Origin: Spongiibacter marinus
GTDB taxonomy: Bacteria; Pseudomonadota; Gammaproteobacteria; Pseudomonadales; Spongiibacteraceae
Assembly (NCBI RefSeq): GCF_016906995.1
Contig: NZ_JAFBBD010000007.1
Location: 62,001-126,000, forward strand
Reading direction: 5' to 3'
Length of the DNA stretch: 64,000 nt
The notes below the pieces were generated by a model. That model searched no databases. It saw only the letters and a list, made by a program, of their open reading frames with translations, and had not been told where the DNA came from. Position 1 is the stretch's first letter, and each line of letters opens with the position of its first letter. The translations under genes were made by a program, and so were the position numbers. This document shows positions 18,340-25,789 of the stretch, one piece after another.

Positions 18340-19907
18340 GGTCGTATCGGTAAGGTGATGGTCATCGTCGTGCCGCTATCGGGGTGGCTGTCTGCCCGGA
18401 TATCACCGCCGTGGGCCAGTGCGATCGCTTTGGCAACTGCCAGGCCCAAACCGAGCCCTGCACTTTCACTGTTGTCGCGACTATTGGCTGAGGTGCCGCG
18501 GAAAAAACGGTCGAAGATATAGGGCAATTCCTGAGGGTCGATGCCCGGCCCCTGATCTTCAACGGTGATTACAACGCCTTGATCTTCGCGTTTTGTTTGT
18601 AGGTGAATGCATCCCTGTGAGGGACTAAAGCGTCGGGCATTGTCGATGAGAATTACCAACAGCTGACGAATTCTTGCCGGGTCGAGCAGTAAATCGGGAA
18701 TGGCAGGGTCAAGGTCTGTGTGTATCGCGACGTGATTATCGGCCGTTAGCACACTCGACTCTTTGACCACGCTTTCCAGTAGCGCATTAAGCGCCACGTT
18801 TTCGCGCATTAAGCGAATTCGCTCGGCGTCTGTTCGGGCGATAAATAACATGTCGTCAACCAGTCGGCTGAGGCCGATAGACTGCTCGAGCACAATGGCC
18901 AGGGCATCCTGATAGTCTGCTTTGGTTCTGGAGTCGCCACGCAGTGCAACCTGTGCCTCACCGCGAATGACGGTGAGTGGGGTTCGCAACTCATGGCTAA
19001 CGTCAGCGAAAAATTGCCGCCGCACATTGTCTGAGCGCTCCAGCGCTTGGTTGGCCTCCATCAATTCTCGCGTTCTGGAATCCACGGCCTCCTGCAACTC
19101 GCGCTCGGTGCGTGCCTGCTGGGCGGTAAATCGGGCGAGGCGCTCAGCCATTGTATTGAAATTGGTGCTGATCTGATTGAACTCCGCATCGGGGGTGGAT
19201 GGAATGCGGTAGTCAAATTTTCCGTCGATCCAAAGGTTGGCCGCGTGGTTTAGGGTATCCAGCGGCCGCGCAATCCCTCGCACCAATACCCATGCCATTG
19301 CCAGGCCCAGCACGGTAGTAATCAGTACCAGCCCAACGGCAACGCCTAGGGCTTGAGAGTGAACGCTTTGAATCCGGTTGTTCATCAGCGCAACGACCGA
19401 GCGCTGACGTGCCAGGGCTGCATTCACTTGTTCGCGAAATCCAACGTCAATGCGCTCCTCCAGGATCGCGTCAACGCGCTGTGAGCGTTCGGAGCTGGGC
19501 GGTAACTGCAGTGCCGACGTAAAGTCTCGAATGATTAGGTCGATAAGCTGTTCCAGTTCTACGGTGTCCTCTACCGCACCGGGTGCAAATTCCTCGCCTA
19601 TTGCGTCGCGCTGTTCTATCTCCAGTGCTTTAATTTTGCCCAGCGATTCCGCGATCGCTTGACGCTTGTTGCGCACCACACTCTGGTTGGCCGTGCTGCC
19701 CAATAGCACTTCGTCGGTAAGTTGTTTGAAAAGCCGATACGTATGAACAGAAAGCTGCAAGTGTTCGTTCAGTAAGTCTTGTGCGAGGTTGGCTTGATGG
19801 ATGTGGCGGTCGGTGGCTTTAACCGACCAAATAGACAAGACCGCGGCCAGTAAAACCGCAAGCGTTGAAAACGCGACGACGACGCCAATTTTTGATCGAT
19901 AAGTCAT
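18336..19907 (-). CDS. Sensor histidine kinase (HAMP, HisKA, HATPase)
   Basis: About 523 residues from the start chosen here (MTYRSKIGVVVAFSTL). An in-frame ATG at 19949 would add 14 residues, and neither start has a clear Shine-Dalgarno, so the choice is open. Layout: a first transmembrane helix, a helical periplasmic sensor of about 150 residues, a second helix (GVAVGLVLITTVLGLAMAW), HAMP, HisKA with the phospho-acceptor His in DVSHELRTPL (His codon 18993-18995), and an HATPase domain with N, G1 (DQGPGIDP), F (YIFDRFFRG) and G2 (GLGLGLAVAKAI) boxes. It is divergent from the 20075 gene and probably senses an envelope signal. The cognate regulator follows with a 4-bp overlap. Confidence 0.9.
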   Translation of the reverse strand: MTYRSKIGVVVAFSTLAVLLAAVLSIWSVKATDRHIHQANLAQDLLNEHLQLSVHTYRLFKQLTDEVLLGSTANQSVVRNKRQAIAESLGKIKALEIEQRDAIGEEFAPGAVEDTVELEQLIDLIIRDFTSALQLPPSSERSQRVDAILEERIDVGFREQVNAALARQRSVVALMNNRIQSVHSQALGVAVGLVLITTVLGLAMAWVLVRGIARPLDTLNHAANLWIDGKFDYRIPSTPDAEFNQISTNFNTMAERLARFTAQQARTERELQEAVDSRTRELMEANQALERSDNVRRQFFADVSHELRTPLTVIRGEAQVALRGDSRTKADYQDALAIVLEQSIGLSRLVDDMLFIARTDAERIRLMRENVALNALLESVVKESSVLTADNHVAIHTDLDPAIPDLLLDPARIRQLLVILIDNARRFSPSQGCIHLQTKREDQGVVITVEDQGPGIDPQELPYIFDRFFRGTSANSRDNSESAGLGLGLAVAKAIALAHGGDIRADSHPDSGTTMTITLPIRP

Positions 19908-19959
19908 GAACACAACGATAGCACGTTCCCGGTGGCTTGGTGTTTTCATACGCGGCGCT

Positions 19960-19998
19960 GTTCATGTTCGGTTCATCTTCTGAACAGGCGCAGTTCAT
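19960..19998. promoter_or_regulatory. Phased GTTCAT direct repeats in kinase/20075 divergent region
   Basis: GTTCAT occurs at 19960-19965, 19971-19976 and 19993-19998, at intervals of 11 and 22 bases, i.e. one and two helical turns. Two GAAC half-sites interleave. Direct hexamer repeats with about 11-bp phasing are the usual binding pattern of OmpR/PhoB-family regulators. The site lies between the kinase-regulator operon and the 20075 gene, so it could control both. Confidence 0.55.
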
Positions 19999-20074
19999 CG
20001 AACTCTCCTTAATATTCATCTCGAGGCGCGGCAATGACCGCCGAGCGTGTTACTAAACCATCTGGAGATGAACG

Positions 20075-20668
20075 ATGAAAACCATGAAATCTAACAAACT
20101 GGGCAAAGGGCGCTTTACTGCCAAAGCGGCTACCGCGGTGATCGTTGGATCAGTCGCGCTGGGATTAACTGCCTGTAGCCAGACAGAGGCCGGTTATAAA
20201 AACTCGGCGGCAATTTCTAAAGCGGATGTTCTGGCCGCGCAAAAGGCCTGGGGTGACGGCATCGTAGCGATTGGCGATGTTTATGAAGAAGGTGGTGATT
20301 ACGCTGCCCGCGCCAGTGAGCACATCAGCAGCCTGTACTCGTACGGCAAATCTGAAGTGCTGTTCAAGCCGACGCTCGCCAGCGATCAGCAGTTCCGCGA
20401 CAGCTTCGGTGGTGCACTGTCTTACTTTGTAGGCGGTGAGATAGAAGAAGACAAGGGCTTCGCTATCAAGCCGTGGTCGAAGGTGCGCTTTGGCGAGCAG
20501 CAAATCATTACCGACTCCGACTCGGCGGTAGCGATGGGGAACTACTTCTTCACGCCCGAGGGCGCGAGCGACGAAGTGAAGGTGGAATTTACCTTTGGCT
20601 ATGTTCGCGATGAAGACGGCAACCTGCGCATCAATGTGCATCACTCCTCGCTGCCTCACAGCGGCTAA
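20075..20668 (+). CDS. Exported protein with SnoaL-like (NTF2-like) fold
   Basis: 197 residues. The N-terminus has a long basic region, then a hydrophobic stretch and LTAC, a lipobox-like site (Cys near residue 34). The mature part (KADVLAAQKAWGDGIVAIGDVYEEGGDYAARASEHISSLYSYGKSEVLFKPTLAS, later GALSYFVGGEIEEDKGFAIKPW and LRINVHHSSLP) is a conserved gammaproteobacterial family that looks like a nuclear-transport-factor-2/SnoaL-type sandwich. Databases sometimes label relatives phosphoribosyl-AMP cyclohydrolase; no motif of that enzyme is visible, and I regard the label as unfounded. GGAG lies 8 bases before the ATG. It is divergent from the two-component operon and a likely target of it. Confidence 0.75.
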   Translation: MKTMKSNKLGKGRFTAKAATAVIVGSVALGLTACSQTEAGYKNSAAISKADVLAAQKAWGDGIVAIGDVYEEGGDYAARASEHISSLYSYGKSEVLFKPTLASDQQFRDSFGGALSYFVGGEIEEDKGFAIKPWSKVRFGEQQIITDSDSAVAMGNYFFTPEGASDEVKVEFTFGYVRDEDGNLRINVHHSSLPHSG

Positions 20669-20689
20669 TGAGAGGCTAGCAACCCAGGC

Positions 20690-20719
20690 CACCCCGCATA
20701 CTTGCTATGCGGGGTGTTT
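20690..20719 (+). terminator. Hairpin terminator after the 20075 gene
   Basis: An 11-bp perfect stem (CACCCCGCATA / TATGCGGGGTG, 5-nt loop) is followed by only TTTC, 22 bases after the stop codon. It may only partly separate the two genes. Confidence 0.55.
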
Positions 20720-20742
20720 CAAGTAGCGAAACCGGTGACGTG

Positions 20743-21471
20743 ATGAAGAGTAAACTCCCCCAACTTAGTTTTTTGCTCGTCAGTGTACTCGCGAGTACGT
20801 CGATATATGCCAACACCTCGTCGGTGTTTAGTCCCGATGTAAAGCGCGGTGACACCAGCGCCGAATACCGCGCCAGTCATGTACCCGCTGACGGTTCGCG
20901 TGCCGGTGAATTCAGCCAGCGCGTACACCTACAGCATGCCTTTAACGACACTTGGCGGCTGCGCTTTATCAGCGCTCAAAGCAAAGATGCCGGTGAAGAT
21001 TTCGCCTTCGACTACAGCAGGCTGGAGCTACAGCAGCAGTTGCTGGAAAGCGAGCATGCCGGTTGGGATGCCGCGCTGCGTTATGAGCTGCAATTGGGTG
21101 CCAATGGCAATGCGCCCGATCGCTTCCGCGTTGCCGCAACGGGAAAATGGGACTTTACCAATGGCTGGCAGTTCAGAGCGAACCTGCTGGTGGGTAAGGA
21201 GTTTGGCAGCAATGCCGACGATGAAACGTTGCTGGAAGCGCGCAGCCAGATTACCGCGCCCTGGCAGGGCATGCGCGTGGGCGTAGAAGCCTTTAACGAT
21301 TTTAACTACGACAGCGGCGTGATCGCCTACAACGAGCAAGACCACCAAATAGGCCCCATTCTTAAAGTTAAAGCGGCAGGCTTCTCCATTACCGCGAGCT
21401 ATTTGATGGGCGCGTCAGACGCCGCGGATCAGCACAATTTTCGTCTGCATGTGTCCAGAGCAATTCACTAG
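20743..21471 (+). CDS. Secreted or outer-membrane beta-rich protein
   Basis: About 242 residues from the ATG at 20743; a start 36 bases further upstream would fall in the terminator region and is rejected. A signal peptide is clear (MKSKLPQLSFLLVSVLASTSIYA, cleavage after IYA). The mature chain is alternating amphipathic strands (RVHLQHAFNDTWRLRFISAQ, AALRYELQLGANG, GKWDFTNGWQFRANLLVGKEFG, FSITASYLMGAS) ending HNFRLHVSRAIH, which suggests a small outer-membrane beta-barrel of about 10-12 strands. No family name recognised. It is the last host gene before the transposon left end, which lies 38 bases beyond the stop. Confidence 0.72.
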   Translation: MKSKLPQLSFLLVSVLASTSIYANTSSVFSPDVKRGDTSAEYRASHVPADGSRAGEFSQRVHLQHAFNDTWRLRFISAQSKDAGEDFAFDYSRLELQQQLLESEHAGWDAALRYELQLGANGNAPDRFRVAATGKWDFTNGWQFRANLLVGKEFGSNADDETLLEARSQITAPWQGMRVGVEAFNDFNYDSGVIAYNEQDHQIGPILKVKAAGFSITASYLMGASDAADQHNFRLHVSRAIH

Positions 21472-21509
21472 CGTATTTGGGTGAGTCGCAAGCTTTAACA
21501 GGGCGCTTG

Positions 21510-21559
21510 TGATTCTGCAATCATAACTTGTCCGCATTTTGTAACCATATCTTGGCCGC
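21510..21559 (+). repeat. Left-end transposase-binding repeats
   Basis: Two direct copies of a roughly 26-bp motif lie back to back: 21510-21535 (core AATCATAACTTGTCCGC) and 21534-21559 (core AACCATATCTTGGCCGC). The same core recurs inverted at the right end. Repeated sites of about 22 bp at both ends are how TnsB recognises Tn7-family termini. Confidence 0.7.
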
Positions 21560-21561
21560 CG

Positions 21562-21585
21562 AAAGTGCAATATAAATTGCACTTT
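21562..21585. promoter_or_regulatory. 10-bp inverted repeat inside transposon left end
   Basis: Perfect arms AAAGTGCAAT and ATTGCACTTT are separated by ATAA. It sits between the transposase-binding repeats and the promoter of the XRE gene. It could be an operator or a terminator blocking read-in from the host; no T-run is present. Confidence 0.45.
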
Positions 21586-21626
21586 GAATCGGTTCCAGCC
21601 GAGAAACTGCAATATTTATTAACATA

Positions 21627-21657
21627 TTGAAAAATATAGAGAAATTTTCTCTATTAT
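21627..21657 (+). promoter_or_regulatory. Predicted promoter with overlapping operator for transposition genes
   Basis: A -35-like TTGAAA (21627-21632) and -10-like TATTAT (21652-21657) have a 19-bp spacer. Between them lies a perfect 19-bp palindrome at 21636-21654 (ATAGAGAAA, one central T, TTTCTCTAT). The placement suits an autorepressing XRE protein, which is encoded 60 bases downstream. Confidence 0.5.
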
Positions 21658-21717
21658 TCTTTACTCGCTTTATTTGATCCAATAATCTTTTTAAAAATTA
21701 CTGGATCGAGTGAAGTG

Positions 21718-22080
21718 ATGACACCATTTGGTAATGTCCTCTCACAATTACGACGTAGCCGAAAACTCCAGCAGCGAGAGCTGGCAGAACGTATTGGCGT
21801 TCAGCCTTGCTATATCTCCGCGATGGAAGGCGGCAAGAAAGGGCCACCTTCAAAAGCCGTCATGCACAAGCTGATCGACGCACTAGAACTTTCCCCTGAA
21901 GAAACCCATTCCCTAACATCCTCCATTGGTCCATCTGAGCGCGTTTTCCGTGTCCCGGAAAGCGTCAGCCTGGAGGAGTATGCCTTTTTGTGGGAACTCA
22001 GACAGAGGCTTGGTTCTTTGAGTGGGGAAGAATTGGCCATTATGACCAATGCCCTGCGCCTTGGCGGGGCGAACCGGTAA
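21718..22080 (+). CDS. XRE-family transcriptional regulator of the transposon
   Basis: 120 residues from the ATG at 21718 (a GTG in frame directly before it is not needed). The helix-turn-helix occupies residues 5-60: VLSQLRRSRKLQQRELAERIGVQPCYISAMEGGKKGPPS, with both helices clear. The C-terminal part is helical (LEEYAFLWELRQRLGSLSGEELAIMTNAL) and probably dimerises. It stands upstream of tnsAB in the same direction, behind a promoter that contains a perfect palindrome. It most likely represses its own and the transposase genes, which is inference from position. Confidence 0.85.
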   Translation: MTPFGNVLSQLRRSRKLQQRELAERIGVQPCYISAMEGGKKGPPSKAVMHKLIDALELSPEETHSLTSSIGPSERVFRVPESVSLEEYAFLWELRQRLGSLSGEELAIMTNALRLGGANR

Positions 22081-22094
22081 CAGCGCTAACCAAT

Positions 22095-22178
22095 AGAGGA
22101 GCTAAATCCATGATCTAGAAAAGAAAAAACCGAAAACAATGGCTTGCTTTCGGCTTCTTCGGGAGTAGTTACTCCGGT
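22095..22178 (+). promoter_or_regulatory. tnsAB leader: strong RBS, ATG, in-frame amber, hairpins
   Basis: AGAGGAG (22095-22101) lies 8 bases before an ATG at 22110 that is in frame with tnsAB. The third codon is TAG (22116-22118), after which the frame stays open into tnsAB. An inverted repeat CCGAAA...TTTCGG (22130-22153) and a second, GGAGTA-GT-TACTCC (22162-22175), follow. This may be a disrupted N-terminus, a minimal leader peptide with attenuation, or a sequencing error. Confidence 0.45.
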
Positions 22179-24704
22179 GTGGTAACCAAAGTATCTCTCT
22201 CAAGTCCCCGACCGTCAAGCCCTCAACTTCACGAAATCATGTTCGAGGCTTGGTTGCGCCTAGAGAAACGCGCATCCGGCCCCGGCGAGGGGATACCTAT
22301 GCATACTGAAAATGAATTACACGACTACCTCTATCGTAGCGGCCACAACCTGTCGCTGGCTGCCATCGACTACATTCGCCAGAGCTGGATCAATCCATCA
22401 AGGATGGTGGGAGCTCATGCGCAAAGCAATGTAGTTTCCTTTGTGCCCAGCCGAAAACTAAATGGCAAAACCTACTCCACTGAGAGCCGCTCACCGGAAC
22501 GCTCGTTCTTGACCCTGTGCGAGTTCGACGATGACGTTATTTGCGCCTTGGATCAGCCCGATCCAATACAGATACAACAGACTATCAAGAACGGGATCAA
22601 ACGCTGGGGAGGTTACACCCCAGATGCCCTGATCCTCACCCGGAATGGCCCGAAGGTTGTGGAAGTAAAAGCATCTACTGAGGTGAACGAGTTTCTTGTC
22701 AGTAAAGCAGAAGACTGGAAACGCTATGAGTCGGGTGAAATTGTGTTTGAGCCGGCACGGAAGGCCTTTGCCGAACTGGGTCTTGAGCACGTGGTGTATG
22801 CGTACAGCCAGGAGGATCGATTTCTGGTTGAGAATTTGGATCAGTTGCTCCTCTCCAGAACGCACGAAGCCGAGTTGGTTCTGGATGAGGAGCGATTAAC
22901 CAAGCTGATGCACAATGCATTCGCGATGACGCTTCATGATCTAAGGGTAAAGTTAAAGCTCAAAGATATGACGCCGCTCATCCACGCCATTGATCGAGGG
23001 CTGTTGGCCGCCGATTTGAAGCAGCACCGGTTAGCCGATTCCAGAAACTGTCTGGTTTCTTTGAATGAAGACCTGCTTGACCACGCTATTGAGCTGCGTA
23101 ACAAGCAACGGGTGTACTGGGATGGATTGTCTGAGCACAGTGACTTAACGCTGATACCGACCTTAGAAGCCGCAGAGAAAGCTATCACCAGGTTAGACAA
23201 AATAAAATCCGAGCGCTCCAGCCGCAGCATCCGCCGCTGGAAGCATCAACTCAGAATCGGGCAGGAGAATAACCTGACTGAATTTCAATCGCTGATCCCG
23301 ATGATACATCTTCGCGGAAACCGTAACCGCAAGATTCCCGCAGTCGTCGATGAGCTCTTAATGGAGTTCCTAATGGGCACTTACATTCACGAGCAGGGCT
23401 TATCCATATACAGGGGGTACATGCGCTACAAATCCCTGGCGCTGGATACTCACCCGCAGTTTCGACCTGTCTCGCGCCAAACCTTTACGACCCGTCTTGA
23501 GCAGATCCCCGGTGAAGTGATTGGCGAAGCCAGAGGTGGTAAGCGCAAGCGCAATGCGATGGGTGCACCAACTGACCCAGAAAAGCGCGGGTTAAAGGCC
23601 AGTATTCCCTGGCAAAGGGCGGCAATTGACCACTACCTTGCCGATATTTATCTCGTGGTGTTTACCCGCACGGGTGAAGTCTATGTAGAGCGTCCTTGGG
23701 TAACGGCCATGGTGGATCTTGCCACGTCCAAAATTCTGGGGTTATCCATCTCGTTCAGCTCCCCATCGCGTCGGTCTGTAGCCAAGGTCATGCGTGACTG
23801 TGTGCGCAGACACGGCAAACTGCCGAGAGAAATCATCGTAGACCGAGGTCCAGACTTTAAGTCGGTATACCTGGCATCCTTCATGGCCCACTACGGCTTG
23901 ATACTCAGCCTGCGTCCGTCTGGATACCCGCAATTTGGCGGGGAAATGGAGGGCTTCTTTGGTGAGTTTGTGAAGCAGTGGCTATGCCAACGCCCCGGCA
24001 ACCTGGCTGATTACAAAGAAGTGCGCTCCGTTGATGGCAGCAAGGCACCGAAGAAAGCCGCGATACTCCAGCCGGTGGATTTCTATCAGGAACTTTGGGC
24101 ATTTTGTGAATGGCGCGAAAACAAATGCCGGGGAACGGGAGCCAATTCAATCGAGGTCGCTTTTATGGAGGGGGCCGAGCTGTATCCCTTCTATGCCAAA
24201 TCCATTAACTACGATTCTGAGTTCATCACCGTGACTGCTGTGGAAACTAAGAAGTACAGCTTTAGTTACCAGCGCGGCATCAACATCAAAAACATCTGGT
24301 ACTACTCCCCGGCATTACGCAAGCTGAATGGTCGCAAGAAAAAGGTGGATGTGCGGCTCGACCCGGAGAATCCCAACCTGATTTTTGCGCGGGTAGAGGA
24401 TAAATGGGAGCCCTGCTATAGCTCCGGTATCAACGCATATTCGGCCAAATGTGCAGTTCACCAGCTTGTGGAAGGCATGATCAAGCATGAGGCGTTTGGC
24501 CTCAGAGAAAAAATCAGTGAGCAACATGACCTAGAGTTGGTCAGAAAGATTCGTGAACTGGATGAGTTCAAGGAGCAGACCAAAACCACCCCAGTGCTGG
24601 AGGTGCCCATTCCCGAGGGTGAGCCGGATAACACCGAAAGTCTATTCAGCCAATTAGCCAACGCCACAGTGCGCCCCATCAACATTCAGCAGTGGAGTGC
24701 TTGA
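22179..24704 (+). CDS. tnsAB: TnsA-TnsB fusion transposase
   Basis: Up to 841 residues from a GTG at 22179. An ATG at 22299 with GAGGGG upstream is an equally good start and begins at the conserved MHTENELHDYL. The N-terminal third is a TnsA restriction-type endonuclease: E107 in SPERSFL, D149 in TPDALI and the E162-V-K164 pair. The C-terminal part is a TnsB/Mu-type DDE integrase with D513 (MVDLAT), D555 (VDRGPDF) and E591 (MEGFFG), preceded by helix-turn-helix sequence and followed by a Mu-C-like beta-barrel. In Tn7, TnsA cuts 5' ends and TnsB cuts and joins 3' ends; one polypeptide holding both should give cut-and-paste transposition. The fusion is natural in some Tn7-like lineages. Its stop lies just before the tnsC start. 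Confidence 0.92.
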   Translation: MVTKVSLSSPRPSSPQLHEIMFEAWLRLEKRASGPGEGIPMHTENELHDYLYRSGHNLSLAAIDYIRQSWINPSRMVGAHAQSNVVSFVPSRKLNGKTYSTESRSPERSFLTLCEFDDDVICALDQPDPIQIQQTIKNGIKRWGGYTPDALILTRNGPKVVEVKASTEVNEFLVSKAEDWKRYESGEIVFEPARKAFAELGLEHVVYAYSQEDRFLVENLDQLLLSRTHEAELVLDEERLTKLMHNAFAMTLHDLRVKLKLKDMTPLIHAIDRGLLAADLKQHRLADSRNCLVSLNEDLLDHAIELRNKQRVYWDGLSEHSDLTLIPTLEAAEKAITRLDKIKSERSSRSIRRWKHQLRIGQENNLTEFQSLIPMIHLRGNRNRKIPAVVDELLMEFLMGTYIHEQGLSIYRGYMRYKSLALDTHPQFRPVSRQTFTTRLEQIPGEVIGEARGGKRKRNAMGAPTDPEKRGLKASIPWQRAAIDHYLADIYLVVFTRTGEVYVERPWVTAMVDLATSKILGLSISFSSPSRRSVAKVMRDCVRRHGKLPREIIVDRGPDFKSVYLASFMAHYGLILSLRPSGYPQFGGEMEGFFGEFVKQWLCQRPGNLADYKEVRSVDGSKAPKKAAILQPVDFYQELWAFCEWRENKCRGTGANSIEVAFMEGAELYPFYAKSINYDSEFITVTAVETKKYSFSYQRGINIKNIWYYSPALRKLNGRKKKVDVRLDPENPNLIFARVEDKWEPCYSSGINAYSAKCAVHQLVEGMIKHEAFGLREKISEQHDLELVRKIRELDEFKEQTKTTPVLEVPIPEGEPDNTESLFSQLANATVRPINIQQWSA

Positions 24705-24706
24705 TC

Positions 24707-25780
24707 ATGGATGAGTTGAATAACATCGATATTACCCGCGTTACGAACCTCAACTTCAAAATTCCCCATCGAAACTGGAAGCAGGCCTTTGCAGAAGCCT
24801 TTGTGCTGATGACCACGGCCATGCCGGGAGAAGTCATTTCTATTGTAGGGCCGACCCGAGCAGGCAAAACCGAACTACTCAGGCAATTGGGAGATGCCGT
24901 CTGTGGTGTCGGGCATGGACAGGGCGACGAACAACCGATCGTCTCAATAGAGTTGGTCAACGATGACGCCCATGCACGCTTTACCTTCCGATCCTTTATC
25001 TTGCAGGCATTGGAGATTGTGCGGCACCCCTTTTATTCATCGTGCTTTGCCGATGGCTGGGGAGATGCCACCGTGGAATCCCGCATTGAACGAGCTCGCG
25101 AGAAGACCTTGAACCGGGCGCTTATCAGAGCGCTGATTCAACGTAAGACGCGATTTTTGATCATCGATGAAGCCCAACACATGCGCTACGTGAGCAAACA
25201 AACCATGGCTGCCGTGGGTGTGATGGATGCCCTGAAGTCCATGGCTAAGAAAGCCAACGTGGTATTAGTGATTGCGGGCACCTACCCGATTCTGGAGGCA
25301 ATTAACCGCTCTTCGCACCTGGAAGGCCGTAAGTACGATATCCACCTGTCCCGGTACCATCAAACCGAACATGATCTGGCGGAGTTTCTATGGATATTAA
25401 CGAACTATGATGCAGTGTTAGAGCTAGACAAATCCCTGCCCAGCCTGGTGGACTGCGCCGAGCTGCTGTATCAAGGCACCTTCGGGTGTATCGGCCTGGT
25501 GAGAGCCTGGCTGTACCATGCCTCAGCCTTAGCTGCGACTCGCCAGAAAAAGGTCGATCTTGCACTGATCAAGGAGACCATGAAATCCCCGATGCAGTTG
25601 TACTCCATTGCCGACGAAATCCTAACCGGTGAAACCACGCTAGGTATTTCGCCTTGCTCCGCGTTGAAATCGGCTGTTGAAGCGGAAGCGCCAAGAATAG
25701 CAACCGGTAAAAAACGCAAACCAGGAGCCAAACCGTTTCAGCGCAAAGCCAAGCGGTTTGAGGCCGAGAACCGGGTATGA
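24707..25780 (+). CDS. tnsC: TnsC-like AAA+ transposition regulator
   Basis: 357 residues from the ATG at 24707. A GTG at 24692 overlapping tnsAB is possible but less likely. Walker A is GPTRAGKT (residues 48-55) and Walker B is FLIIDEAQHM, with sensor and arginine regions after it. In Tn7-like systems this ATPase links target selection by TniQ/TnsD to the transposase and enforces immunity. It is encoded between tnsAB and tniQ with almost no spacing. The basic C-terminus (KKRKPGAKPFQRKAKRF) may contact DNA or the transposase. Confidence 0.92.
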   Translation: MDELNNIDITRVTNLNFKIPHRNWKQAFAEAFVLMTTAMPGEVISIVGPTRAGKTELLRQLGDAVCGVGHGQGDEQPIVSIELVNDDAHARFTFRSFILQALEIVRHPFYSSCFADGWGDATVESRIERAREKTLNRALIRALIQRKTRFLIIDEAQHMRYVSKQTMAAVGVMDALKSMAKKANVVLVIAGTYPILEAINRSSHLEGRKYDIHLSRYHQTEHDLAEFLWILTNYDAVLELDKSLPSLVDCAELLYQGTFGCIGLVRAWLYHASALAATRQKKVDLALIKETMKSPMQLYSIADEILTGETTLGISPCSALKSAVEAEAPRIATGKKRKPGAKPFQRKAKRFEAENRV

Positions 25781-25789
25781 GGTGATGCA

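Noticed and set aside
20075-20668. Phosphoribosyl-AMP cyclohydrolase
   Set aside because: Some relatives carry that label, but the protein is exported and lacks the metal-binding motifs of HisI.
21472-21509. Second tRNA fragment at the left junction, as expected for an integrase-type island
   Set aside because: No similarity to the tRNA 3' end exists at the left end, and no tyrosine integrase is present; the element moves by a DDE transposase.
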